Assembly (NCBI RefSeq): GCF_019218745.1
Contig: NZ_JAHUXA010000002.1
Span: forward strand, 273,066 to 337,065
Reading direction: 5' to 3'
Length of the DNA stretch: 64,000 nucleotides
From: Enterobacter sp. ENT03
Lineage (GTDB): Bacteria > Pseudomonadota > Gammaproteobacteria > Enterobacterales > Enterobacteriaceae
Shown here: piece after piece, positions 14,159-21,416 of the stretch
Layout of the letters: each line of letters opens with the position of its first letter
How positions within the stretch are numbered: the first letter of the stretch is position 1
The notes under the pieces: model-generated
What the model was told of the DNA's origin: nothing
Database searches by the model: none
The model's input: only the letters and a program-made list of their open reading frames with translations
Program-made: the position numbers and the translations under genes

Positions 14159-14539
14159 ATGTCCGAACCTTTATCCGGTTCTGTTGCAGCTGCGAGCGCT
14201 TTAACCGGAGCCAGCATTTATGGGCTGCTGACTGGCACTGATTATGGTGTCGTGTTCGGAGCGTTCGCTGGTGCCGTTTTCTATGTGGCCACTGCAGCAG
14301 ACCTGACGATTTTCCGCCGATCTGCATACTTCATCGTTTCCTATTTTGCCGGGGTATACGGTTCAGGGCTGGTGGGCTCCTGGCTTGCCAGCATGACCAG
14401 TTACAACGACAAGCCGCTTGATGCGCTGGGCGCGGTGCTCCTGTCCGCCGTTGCTATCAAGACACTCACGTTTTTCAGTGAGCAGGACCCGCTGACGTTA
14501 TTGCAAAGGTGGAGAGGAGGAACCAATGGTAATAAGTGA
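14159..14539 (+). CDS. putative holin
   Basis: A 126-residue membrane protein with several hydrophobic segments (GLLTGTDYGVVFGAFAGAVFYVAT, YFIVSYFAGVYGSGLVGSWL, LGAVLLSAVAIKTLTFF) and a charged C-terminus, directly upstream of a second small membrane protein and the endolysin. Position, size and topology indicate a holin-family protein that permeabilises the inner membrane at lysis. Its 3' end overlaps the next gene by 14 bp. Confidence 0.8.
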   Translation: MSEPLSGSVAAASALTGASIYGLLTGTDYGVVFGAFAGAVFYVATAADLTIFRRSAYFIVSYFAGVYGSGLVGSWLASMTSYNDKPLDALGAVLLSAVAIKTLTFFSEQDPLTLLQRWRGGTNGNK

Positions 14540-14810
14540 TCCTCTGGTGCTGACCAACGTAATGACATGCACCGCGATTGTTCTGCGCCTGATGATGTTT
14601 CGTAAGCCGGGCGGGAAACATAACTGGTGGGCGTCCTGGCTGGCGTACCTGATCATACTCGCGTATGCCTCGGTGCCGTTCCGCTTTCTGTTCGATTTCT
14701 ATTTCCACGCCCACTGGGCAACCGTCACCATCAACTTAATCATCTGCGCCGCCGTGTTCAGGGCACGGGGTAATGTGGCGCGGCTGTTCTACGTTCTGAG
14801 GCCAGAATGA
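14526..14810 (+). CDS. second holin-family membrane protein
   Basis: A 94-residue protein with about three hydrophobic segments ([49 protein letters not shown]) and a basic C-terminus. It resembles phage_holin_3-type proteins that pair with the preceding holin in many enterobacterial phages, acting as holin or antiholin. It overlaps both neighbours, with ATGA into the endolysin gene. Confidence 0.8.
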   Translation: MVISDPLVLTNVMTCTAIVLRLMMFRKPGGKHNWWASWLAYLIILAYASVPFRFLFDFYFHAHWATVTINLIICAAVFRARGNVARLFYVLRPE

Positions 14811-15433
14811 ACCAGACACAATTTCAACGGGCGGCTAATCTCAGCGCCGGGTTAGCCGCGCGCTGGTTTCCGCACATCGATGCGGCGATGCGTGAATTCG
14901 GTATTACCGAACCCGTACAACAGGCCATGTTCATTGCGCAGGTCGGCCACGAATCAACAGGCTTTACCGCGCTTGTGGAAAGCTTCAATTACAGCGTGGC
15001 AGGGCTGGCCGGCTTCATTCGTGCCGGGCGTATCACCCAGGATCAGGCGAATATGCTCGGCCGCCGCGCTGGTGAACCTTCCCTGCCACTGGAGCGACAG
15101 CGGGCGATCGCCAACCTGGTATACAGCAAACGCCTCGGCAACAAAGGTCCGCAGGATGGCTGGAAGTATCGAGGTCGAGGTCTGATTCAGATCACCGGGC
15201 TTGAGAATTACCGCAGCTGTGGTACCGCGCTGAAACTTGACCTGGTCACCACGCCTGAACTGCTGGCGGAAGACCTCCACGCAGCCCGATCAGCAGCATG
15301 GTTCTTTGCCACCAGCGGTTGCATGCGCTATCCGGGGGACGTGGTGCGGGTGACGCAGATCATAAACGGCGGGCAGAACGGCATTGAAGACCGCTCAAAG
15401 CGTTATGAGGTAGCGCGGCGGGCACTGACATGA
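14807..15433 (+). CDS. GH19 endolysin
   Basis: A 208-residue glycoside hydrolase family 19 (chitinase-like) lysin. The catalytic glutamates are visible as Glu49 (VGHESTGF) and probably Glu58 (LVESFNYS). The substrate-binding region [15 protein letters not shown] is conserved. It should cleave peptidoglycan glycan strands after the holin opens the membrane. No signal sequence is visible, so release depends on the holin. Confidence 0.93.
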   Translation: MNQTQFQRAANLSAGLAARWFPHIDAAMREFGITEPVQQAMFIAQVGHESTGFTALVESFNYSVAGLAGFIRAGRITQDQANMLGRRAGEPSLPLERQRAIANLVYSKRLGNKGPQDGWKYRGRGLIQITGLENYRSCGTALKLDLVTTPELLAEDLHAARSAAWFFATSGCMRYPGDVVRVTQIINGGQNGIEDRSKRYEVARRALT

Positions 15434-15897
15434 GCCTCGCCTTCCTGAAGACATGGTGTAAACCGCTGGTTGTACTGGTGGTGATCATTCTGCCGCTGGT
15501 GGCTGCCTTACATTATTACGGCAAAGCAACTGGCGAACAGCGCCGCGCCGAAACCGCCGAACATAACCTCAAACTGGCCAACGACACCATTACCGACATG
15601 CAGAAGCGGCAGCGTGACGTGGCCGCGCTGGATGCCAAATACACCGGAGAGTTGGAAGATGCTAAAGCCACTATTGCTCAGCTTGAGCGGGATGTTGCTG
15701 CTGGGCGTAAGCGGCTGCAAGTCAACGCAAGATGTACCGCGAACGGATCGCCCGGCACCGGCAGCATGGTCGATGCTTCCGGCCCCCGACTTACTGACGC
15801 CGCTGAGCGGGATTATTTCACCCTCAGAGAGCGAATTGAAACAGTAACGAAGCAGGTTGGTTATTTGCAGGAATACATCACCAGGCAATGCCAGTAA
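15430..15897 (+). CDS. Rz: Rz inner-membrane spanin
   Basis: A 155-residue type II membrane protein with one N-terminal transmembrane helix ([19 protein letters not shown]) and a long periplasmic coiled coil (about 40-95). It pairs with the lipoprotein Rz1 to fuse inner and outer membranes in the last step of lysis. It starts within the endolysin stop (ATGA) and contains rz1 in another frame. Confidence 0.9.
   Translation: MSLAFLKTWCKPLVVLVVIILPLVAALHYYGKATGEQRRAETAEHNLKLANDTITDMQKRQRDVAALDAKYTGELEDAKATIAQLERDVAAGRKRLQVNARCTANGSPGTGSMVDASGPRLTDAAERDYFTLRERIETVTKQVGYLQEYITRQCQ
15659..15847 (+). CDS. Rz1: Rz1 outer-membrane spanin lipoprotein (nested in Rz)
   Basis: A 62-residue lipoprotein wholly embedded in Rz in a different frame. 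The signal peptide [20 protein letters not shown] ends with a lipobox (GVSG-Cys20). The mature part is short and proline-containing ([11 protein letters not shown]), as in lambda Rz1. I start at ATG 15659 because an upstream in-frame ATG at 15614 would bury the signal peptide. Confidence 0.88.
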   Translation: MLKPLLLSLSGMLLLGVSGCKSTQDVPRTDRPAPAAWSMLPAPDLLTPLSGIISPSESELKQ

Positions 15898-16176
15898 CTA
15901 CTTAAAGTATTTATCCATGGGGTCGTAATGCTGGTATTTTCTGTAAAAAAAGAGCCAATAGACAAATCCTATAGCAGCACCTAGCCCTGCCATCATGAGA
16001 TAAAGATCCTCGCGATGGTTAAGCAAGTCAGAGAAGGAATATGAACCTTTCCATATATCAATAAGGCTACCGCCAATCACCACATCTAAAATCAGGGCCA
16101 TCAGTGGCAGGGCAATAGCATGTGCCGCCATGAGGTAGAGCAGAGCTCCAAGTCTGTACTTGGTATTTATGTGCAT
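15898..16176 (-). CDS. small membrane protein opposed to the late operon
   Basis: A 92-residue protein read against the late genes, ending one base after the Rz stop. Hydrophobic segments: LGALLYLMAAHAIALPLMALILDVVIGG and LMMAGLGAAIGFVYWLFF, followed by a charged tail. Opposite orientation and a separate ATG with AGGAGGC upstream suggest an independently expressed accessory (moron) gene, possibly active in the lysogen. No family recognised. Confidence 0.6.
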   Translation of the reverse strand: MHINTKYRLGALLYLMAAHAIALPLMALILDVVIGGSLIDIWKGSYSFSDLLNHREDLYLMMAGLGAAIGFVYWLFFYRKYQHYDPMDKYFK

Positions 16177-16302
16177 AGCCTGCCTCCTTACAAGTTGCTA
16201 TGAAGCATAACATAATCATTCAAGAGCCTGGCTTCTGTCGGGTTTTTTATTGGGCCATGACAACCCCCAAGAAGATTCACCTGCACATAAAGAGCAACAT
16301 CA

Positions 16303-16326
16303 GCCTCGCTCATGCGGGGCTTTTTT
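16303..16326 (+). terminator. terminator in the accessory block
   Basis: GCCTCGC / GCGGGGC 7-bp stem (one G-T pair) with a TCAT loop and six T. It separates the membrane gene on the minus strand from the small secreted gene on the plus strand. Confidence 0.7.
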
Positions 16327-16448
16327 ATGCGCATCGCACGAACATTAAATTCTTTTTGTTAGCCACATGTTGGATGGTTTTTGTGCGTTCAGAAAAAAGT
16401 ATTATGATAAACGCGCCGTCAAATGATGGCCTATACATGGTAAGCACA

Positions 16449-16610
16449 ATGAAAAAGGCACTGGCTGTACTGTTTGTTCTGATGTCTCTGGGTGTAACAA
16501 CTCAAGCGTATGCAGGTAACTGTCAACATGACTCCGATACCGCAAGCGATGGTTCTCGCTGTGGTGGACGATCTGCTGACTCCCGTCCTGGAGGCGGGGG
16601 ATCTCGTTAA
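16449..16610 (+). CDS. small exported phage protein
   Basis: A 53-residue protein with a clear signal peptide (MKKALAVLFVLMSLGVTTQAYA, predicted cleavage after AYA). The mature peptide of about 31 residues contains two cysteines (GNCQ, SRCGG) and a Gly/Ser/Arg-rich tail. Upstream in-frame ATGs exist, but the signal sequence fixes this start. It has its own terminator. It probably acts in the periplasm; a disulfide and a role in lysogenic conversion are possible but not shown. Confidence 0.6.
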   Translation: MKKALAVLFVLMSLGVTTQAYAGNCQHDSDTASDGSRCGGRSADSRPGGGGSR

Positions 16611-16617
16611 AAAATCA

Positions 16618-16641
16618 AAGGTCGCTTAGGCGGCCTTTTTT
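16618..16641 (+). terminator. terminator after the small exported protein
   Basis: AAGGTCGC / GCGGCCTT 8-bp stem with a TTAG loop and a T tail, eight bases after the stop codon. Confidence 0.75.
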
Positions 16642-16665
16642 ATTAACAGAAACAGGAGAAGAAGC

Positions 16666-16866
16666 ATGTTGACAGTAAAAGTAATGTCGCCGGGCGGCGG
16701 AGAAGAGATTCATTGCGGTCTGAGTGTAGGTTTCAATCCTGTACAGCACAGTATTGCTGTATCTGGCATGGACCAGAATATCTTCCTCAAAGAGGGAGAG
16801 GTTGCATACGTGATGAATCCGGCAGGAAAGACCATTTCTCATTATGAGCATGTGCAACAGCAGTAA
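16666..16866 (+). CDS. hypothetical small protein
   Basis: A 66-residue soluble protein (MLTVKVMSPGGGEEIH start) with predicted beta strands and a C-terminal HxxxHVQQQ. GGAGAAGAAGC precedes the ATG. No family recognised. A hairpin (CAGGCGCT...AGAGCGCCTG) follows. Confidence 0.5.
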   Translation: MLTVKVMSPGGGEEIHCGLSVGFNPVQHSIAVSGMDQNIFLKEGEVAYVMNPAGKTISHYEHVQQQ

Positions 16867-16971
16867 GCAGCCCCAGGCGCTTTCGAGCAGAGCGCCTGAT
16901 GATGTTCTCCACTCTGCACAACACGGTTAGCCACGCTAAGAAATTGTTTCTTCATTGCACAGGAGTGAAAA

Positions 16972-17058
16972 ATGACTTTCTTAGCGTTTATTATAATCAG
17001 GGTTACCAAATTTAGTAGGTTGAAACTCAATTTCTTGATTGTCTCAATTTTTTTTTGA
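16972..17058 (+). CDS. possible very small hydrophobic peptide
   Basis: A 28-codon frame encoding a hydrophobic, basic peptide (MTFLAFIIIRVTKFSRLKL, then a second hydrophobic stretch ending in FF). It has a good ribosome binding site (AGGAG, six bases before ATG) and lies in an otherwise empty 225-bp gap. Size and composition resemble small membrane peptides or type I toxins. With no comparative evidence this remains a weak call. Confidence 0.3.
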   Translation: MTFLAFIIIRVTKFSRLKLNFLIVSIFF

Positions 17059-17091
17059 ATAGTATAGCGACCTCACCAGCAGTCACGAATC

Positions 17092-17541
17092 ATGATAAAA
17101 CTTAAGAATATTTTTGGCCTTTGTCTTTTGGTTGGAGGCTACTGTAGCGCAGACTCAAATTCACGCGAATACAATGTCTGGTATGAAAAAGATGCCGTTT
17201 TGTACGATATAACACAAACTTCTGATGGTCGTCCTGTAATGATAAGTATCTCACAGGCTGGCTTTAAAACTGCCAACATGGTTATTTCTTATTTAACCGA
17301 AGGTAGTTGCCCGTCAGAGAGTTTACCGCTTCTGGTTAATGGCGAACAGATCCCTTCTGAGTATGTGTGTAAGCAGCAAGGGCATGAAAAACTTGAGCAC
17401 TATGTCGTCAGGGATGCAGGAAGAGTTAACGCCATGGTCCAGCACCTGAAGTCAGACTTTACATTAATTGTACAAAAAGAAATTAAGGTCTGGGCAGCCA
17501 ATATAAATTCACCAAAATATGGCATCGCCCCTAAATTTTAA
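17092..17541 (+). CDS. hypothetical periplasmic protein
   Basis: A 149-residue AT-rich gene product with a signal-like N-terminus (MIKLKNIFGLCLLVGGYCSA). Mature cysteines (GSCPSES, YVCKQQ) could form a disulfide. No domain recognised. Low GC compared with the surrounding phage genes and placement among other accessory genes suggest a horizontally acquired moron. Confidence 0.6.
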   Translation: MIKLKNIFGLCLLVGGYCSADSNSREYNVWYEKDAVLYDITQTSDGRPVMISISQAGFKTANMVISYLTEGSCPSESLPLLVNGEQIPSEYVCKQQGHEKLEHYVVRDAGRVNAMVQHLKSDFTLIVQKEIKVWAANINSPKYGIAPKF

Positions 17542-17664
17542 GACTGCTTTCGACAGATCATTAAGTATGACTGAAGTAATGAGTCCCCTTAAGGAAGTCA
17601 GCCAGCATCTCGTCAATCTATTGGAAACCACGTAGGAACAGATGCTGATCCGCGAAGGGTCGCC

Positions 17665-17763
17665 ATGGCAAAAACTGAGATGCCGAAAACCTACATGTTC
17701 GCGTGTCGCTTGGTAGCGAAGCCATCTGGCGACTGCCAAGGCATTACAGCAGGCATTCATTGA
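17665..17763 (+). CDS. possible small peptide
   Basis: A 32-residue frame (MAKTEMPKTYMFACRLVAKP start) followed at once by a strong hairpin (17751-17771, AGGCATTCA/TGAATGCCT) that overlaps its stop. GAAGGG lies upstream of the ATG. It fills part of the 250-bp gap between two accessory genes. Evidence is limited to the frame, the ribosome binding site and the hairpin. Confidence 0.25.
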   Translation: MAKTEMPKTYMFACRLVAKPSGDCQGITAGIH

Positions 17764-17793
17764 ATGCCTGTGATAACGCCTTATGAGATCAGG

Positions 17794-18168
17794 TTAGCGA
17801 TGATCGCGAAGCCATGCTTCTTTTAATAAATCAGAAGTGCCTGTAATTTGCTCATTGAAGCTTGCGCCATTACGCTCCATTAACGCCGCAAATTTGTTTA
17901 TTAAACGAGTGCCATCCTCATGAGACACTATGTTTGAGAAGAATTCCTCAGATATTCCTTTTTTAAGACATAGAGTCTTTAGGATGATGATAAAATCCTT
18001 TTGCTTTTCATAATCAGAAAACCACGTAGGCCGCAAGTTATCATCTGTTGTGCCAATTTCCCGCATTGCTCGCTGTACGTTTGCATAGTGCATACGTGAT
18101 TTTGCGCGCATGTATCCTTTGATTAAAATTAAAGCAATCACTGCGATGATAAAAACGAAAATAACCAT
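17794..18168 (-). CDS. membrane-anchored hypothetical protein
   Basis: A 124-residue protein read against the late operon. It has one N-terminal transmembrane helix (VIFVFIIAVIALILIKGY) followed by a charged helical cytoplasmic domain of about 100 residues. Its isolation, orientation and AT-rich flanks suggest a moron expressed from its own promoter in the lysogen. A tethered cytoplasmic domain of this kind is seen in some phage-exclusion proteins, but no motif supports that here. Confidence 0.6.
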   Translation of the reverse strand: MVIFVFIIAVIALILIKGYMRAKSRMHYANVQRAMREIGTTDDNLRPTWFSDYEKQKDFIIILKTLCLKKGISEEFFSNIVSHEDGTRLINKFAALMERNGASFNEQITGTSDLLKEAWLRDHR

Positions 18169-18251
18169 CTAAAAATCCTGTAGTTAAGGGGCCTCTACAT
18201 ACAGTATCATTTCCTTCTACATAACTTTACATACTAAATATGGTACCCCGT

Positions 18252-18419
18252 ATGTTTTGGATCTGGATTATCGTTGCTGCCTTGCTTTACAAACCTTTTT
18301 GCCGCTGGACTGCCACCTGTCAGGCCCCAATACTTAGCGCTATATTCTGGCCTTTGTTGAGTGCATTTATGCTTGGTGCGCTGATTTTCGCCATCATTAA
18401 GGACAAGTTGGGCCACTGA
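18252..18419 (+). CDS. small two-helix membrane protein
   Basis: A 55-residue protein with two hydrophobic segments (FWIWIIVAALLY and AIFWPLLSAFMLGALIFAII) separated by a short loop with two cysteines, ending KDKLGH. The gene sits between the minus-strand membrane gene and a terminator. Good codon structure and a tidy terminator 27 bp later support it. Function unknown. Confidence 0.5.
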   Translation: MFWIWIIVAALLYKPFCRWTATCQAPILSAIFWPLLSAFMLGALIFAIIKDKLGH

Positions 18420-18445
18420 CAAGTGGCTTTGCTCCTTTCTTATCT

Positions 18446-18475
18446 AAGCCACTGGCATCTGCTGGTGGCTTTTTT
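18446..18475 (+). terminator. terminator, first copy of a duplicated element
   Basis: AAGCCAC...GTGGCTT stem with a T run. An almost identical 30-bp copy occurs at 19822-19851, flanking the two genes between them. Confidence 0.75.
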
Positions 18476-18582
18476 ATGCGCTTCGCACGCGCACCAGAGA
18501 GTCTTTCAGCCGTGAGCCTGGGGATCCGCCTCTCTCGGGCGGCTGTCCCGTGCGACAGGCTCACATCTAAAAGGAAACCACC

Positions 18583-19182
18583 ATGGGTTATATAAAATCC
18601 CCCGCACTGTCTGACAAAGCGCACGATGTGCTGTATGCGCTGTTCTTCAGAGGCGCGTTGAAGAGTGGCGAGCTGCCATCAAAATCTGGTGCTGATGAGC
18701 TTCGCGAGCTGGGATTCGCAGAAACCCGCCATACTGCGACGCAATTCCAGAAGGGAAACTATTTCACATTCCTTACTGCAGAGGGGCAGGATTTTGCCAT
18801 TAAGCATCTGGTCAACACGCGATTTGGCGAGCCTGCTGGTGGTTACATCGGCAACCAGCATGCTGCAGGCATGGTCATCGGCGTTGAAGATGACCAGAGC
18901 AAGATAGTGTTTGAGGCTGATCGCTATAAAGTGCATGAAGACGTTTCATCCATCATCCAAAATGCCAAGGCAATTACAAACACGAAGATTAAGCTTGGCG
19001 ATGAAATGAAGCAGGCCGTCATTGACACTGTGCGGGAAAGTGATTTGCTTAAGTCGCTGCAGGCTTCACTTGATGCTCAGTTTTCTGCTCAGTTAACAAC
19101 GCAGCTGAACATTAATGAAGCTGTAAAACGCGCCATCCTTAACGCACAGCAACCCGGCGGGCTGCTGTATAACCTTCGTTAG
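18583..19182 (+). CDS. hypothetical phage protein with a winged-helix-like N-terminus
   Basis: A 199-residue protein preceded by AAAAGGAAACCACC. The first 80 residues suggest a winged helix (GALKSGELPSKSGADELRELGF, then YFTFLTAEGQDFAIKH). The rest is mostly predicted helix with an alternating amphipathic pattern near 150-185. It lies upstream of the HNH endonuclease and terminase genes and may be regulatory, but I do not recognise the family. Confidence 0.55.
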   Translation: MGYIKSPALSDKAHDVLYALFFRGALKSGELPSKSGADELRELGFAETRHTATQFQKGNYFTFLTAEGQDFAIKHLVNTRFGEPAGGYIGNQHAAGMVIGVEDDQSKIVFEADRYKVHEDVSSIIQNAKAITNTKIKLGDEMKQAVIDTVRESDLLKSLQASLDAQFSAQLTTQLNINEAVKRAILNAQQPGGLLYNLR

Positions 19183-19311
19183 CGGTGCAGCTTATGGCAT
19201 CCAGTTCACCATGGCACAACCTCTACAACACTAAACGCTAGAGGAAAAGCACATCCTCAGATGATACCCTGAAAAGCTGTTAACACTTTCAACGGCTAAA
19301 GAGGCAAAAGG

Positions 19312-19770
19312 GTGATTGGAATTCTGAAACGTGGTCGCGCTGCAGTAAAAGTTAAAAATCATGTCACAGACTTGATGACTGCAATGAGAGTCTCCTTCCG
19401 AGAATTAACGACTGGAGAACGCTTCGATGAGACTACGCTGCATATAGTTTGCACGAGTATTATCGTTGCGGCGATCATGGAGCGAGGTGTCAGCTCACCC
19501 AGACTAATGACTGCTCTCTCTGATCATATAATGAACTCATACGGATTAAACCTAGAGGAAATGCAGCTTACGCCTGTACTTGCGCATGGAATGCTCAAAG
19601 GAGTAAATGGCAAAGATCCACAGCAGGTTAAAATGAGCATGCTAAATGACATTTGCCCTGGGCATGAGTTTAGTGTGACAGGAATTGGGTGGTTTGAAGC
19701 CAACATGATGTTAGTAAGGGAACAAATCGATTCAAACCTTAAGGAAGCTATTCATATTCTGAGTAGATAG
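19312..19770 (+). CDS. hypothetical helical protein
   Basis: A 152-residue, mostly helical protein beginning at a GTG with AGAGG nine bases upstream. A basic N-terminus (ILKRGRAAVKVKNH) is followed by amphipathic helices, with no membrane segment. It is bounded downstream by the second copy of the duplicated terminator. No function recognised. Confidence 0.5.
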   Translation: MIGILKRGRAAVKVKNHVTDLMTAMRVSFRELTTGERFDETTLHIVCTSIIVAAIMERGVSSPRLMTALSDHIMNSYGLNLEEMQLTPVLAHGMLKGVNGKDPQQVKMSMLNDICPGHEFSVTGIGWFEANMMLVREQIDSNLKEAIHILSR

Positions 19771-19821
19771 TTAGGTTGCTGGTTCGCCACACATAGAATG
19801 ACACTTCTCCTTACACTTGAT

Positions 19822-19851
19822 AAGCCACTGGCATCTGCCGGTGGCTTTTTT
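19822..19851 (+). terminator. terminator, second copy of a duplicated element
   Basis: Differs from 18446-18475 at one position in the loop region (GCCGG for GCTGG) and has the same T run. It lies just upstream of the HNH endonuclease start. Confidence 0.75.
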
Positions 19852-19863
19852 ATTGGAGTGAAT

Positions 19864-20220
19864 ATGCCTTCAGCAATACCGAGAGCCTGTCGTAAGCGCG
19901 GCTGTTCAGGCACGACAACGGACCGGTCAGGTTACTGTGAAGCACACCGCAATGAAGGCTGGCAACAGCATCAGCGGGGGCTTAGCCGCCACCAGCGCGG
20001 CTATGGAAGTAAGTGGGACATTATCAGAGTCCGTATCCTGACGCGTGATCGACATCTATGTCAGGAGTGCCTGAGGAATGGAAAGCCCGTCCCGGCATCG
20101 ACAGTTGACCATATCAAACCCAAAGCTCACGGCGGCACCGACGACGATCGGAATCTGGAGTCTCTTTGTTACTCCTGCCACTACCGAAAGACAGCTAAAG
20201 AACGGCTGAACCCCCAGTAA
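19864..20220 (+). CDS. HNH endonuclease (HK97 gp74-like)
   Basis: A 118-residue HNH nuclease with an N-terminal CxxxxC zinc-like motif and the nuclease core: CQECLRNGK, then STVDHIKPKAHGGTDDDRNLESLCYSCHYRKTA. In HK97-type phages this enzyme sits beside the terminase and is needed for cos cleavage and packaging. I start at MPSAIPRACRKRG, with GGAG five bases upstream, not at the in-frame ATG 22 codons earlier inside the terminator. Confidence 0.9.
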   Translation: MPSAIPRACRKRGCSGTTTDRSGYCEAHRNEGWQQHQRGLSRHQRGYGSKWDIIRVRILTRDRHLCQECLRNGKPVPASTVDHIKPKAHGGTDDDRNLESLCYSCHYRKTAKERLNPQ

Positions 20221-20237
20221 TCAATAGGTAAATTAAA

Positions 20238-20792
20238 ATGACTGAGTCGTTAAATGATTCAGGGTTGCCGCACGCCTGTCTCAAAGACATCCCCGGCTAC
20301 CCAGGGTATCAGGCTAGCGATGATGGATTTATTTACTCGCTTCGCTCAGGCAAGGCCCGGCAGCTCTCAATGCGGCTACATAACGGCTATTGGCATGTGA
20401 ATGTTAATACCGGCTTTAGCCGAGCGACGAAAGTTAAAAAGCAAGTGCATCAGTTGGTGTTGTTTGCATTCGCCGGGGTTAAACCATCGGACATGCATGT
20501 CACTCGTCATCTTGATGGCAACCCGCTAAATAACAACAGGTCAAATCTTGCATGGGGAACACCCATAGAGAACGCCGCCGATAGTCTTAACCACGGCACG
20601 GCTGTATGCCTCAGGAGAGGGCAGGGCGCCCCGGCCACAAAGTTAGCACCAGCGACCATCATGAGTATTGAAAGAGACGCGAAGTCTGGAATGAAACTGG
20701 TCGATGTTGCAAAGCGCTATGGCATCACACATACGCACGTACGCCGCATCAGGGATCACGAATGCCACCCTGACATGTGGCCTAGGGGATAG
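20238..20792 (+). CDS. NUMOD4/HNH homing endonuclease
   Basis: A 184-residue free-standing homing endonuclease: NUMOD4 motif (about 17-35, DIPGYPGYQASDDGFIYSL), HNH_3 nuclease motif (about 72-118, VHQLVLFAF, HLDGNPLNNNRSNLAWGTPIENAADS) and a C-terminal helix-turn-helix (LVDVAKRYGITHTHVRRI). Such genes are selfish elements that cut genomes lacking them. It is inserted between the gp74-like gene and the small terminase gene, a conserved packaging region and typical target. Confidence 0.88.
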   Translation: MTESLNDSGLPHACLKDIPGYPGYQASDDGFIYSLRSGKARQLSMRLHNGYWHVNVNTGFSRATKVKKQVHQLVLFAFAGVKPSDMHVTRHLDGNPLNNNRSNLAWGTPIENAADSLNHGTAVCLRRGQGAPATKLAPATIMSIERDAKSGMKLVDVAKRYGITHTHVRRIRDHECHPDMWPRG

Positions 20793-20915
20793 GGCGGGTG
20801 AAAACTTCAGGGCATGTGCCCCAAGGGACCGCCGCCTAACCCTTTTTCACATCGCCGCAGGTTAGAAAACTTTTTTATGGGGATCCCCACCAACGATTAA
20901 TAGGAGTTTTCGATT
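20793..20915 (+). other. non-coding region upstream of terminase, candidate cos region
   Basis: 123 bp without a gene between the homing endonuclease and the small terminase subunit. It contains an inverted repeat CTAACC...GGTTAG (18-base loop) and GCCGCC-rich bases. HK97-like phages have cos near this position, but no cut site can be defined from sequence alone. Confidence 0.3.
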
Positions 20916-21413
20916 ATGCCCGGACCACCGAAAACCCCGACACATCTGGCTCTGGTGAAGGGTAACCCATCCAAACGAGCTATCAACAAAGCAGAACCAA
21001 AACCTGCTTCAGGGGTTCCCCCAGTTCCGAAGCATTTCGACAAGATGGGGAAGTACTGGTTTAAGCGAATCGGCGAAGAGCTTGATGCTGTCGGGGTGAT
21101 GACCACTCTGGACGGTAAAGCGCTCGAGCTGCTAATCGAGGCTTACACCGAGTACCGAAGTCACTGCGACACGTTAGAGCGGGAAGGTTACACCTATGCC
21201 GTCTACAGCGAGGATGATCCGGACGAAGGAAAGGAGCGAGAAATAAGGATGATCAAACCGCACCCGGCGGCAGTGATGAAAGCCGATGCGTGGAAGCGCA
21301 TCAGGGCAATGCTCGCTGAATTCGGTATGACCCCGGCCAGCCGATCCAAGGTTGGTGCAAAAGGCCCGGCTGAGGCCGATCCACTGGAAGAATTTCTTAA
21401 AAAGCGCAAATGA
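20916..21413 (+). CDS. terS: terminase small subunit (P27 family)
   Basis: A 165-residue P27-family small terminase like HK97 gp1 (MPGPPKTPTHLALVKGNPSKRAIN start is diagnostic). It recognises phage DNA near cos and regulates the large subunit. TAGGAG precedes the ATG. The large subunit follows after 3 bp. Confidence 0.93.
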   Translation: MPGPPKTPTHLALVKGNPSKRAINKAEPKPASGVPPVPKHFDKMGKYWFKRIGEELDAVGVMTTLDGKALELLIEAYTEYRSHCDTLEREGYTYAVYSEDDPDEGKEREIRMIKPHPAAVMKADAWKRIRAMLAEFGMTPASRSKVGAKGPAEADPLEEFLKKRK

Positions 21414-21416
21414 TGA

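Noticed and set aside
20793..20915. Exact cos cut site
   Set aside because: The location is plausible for HK97-like phages, but I cannot identify the overhang bases from one genome.
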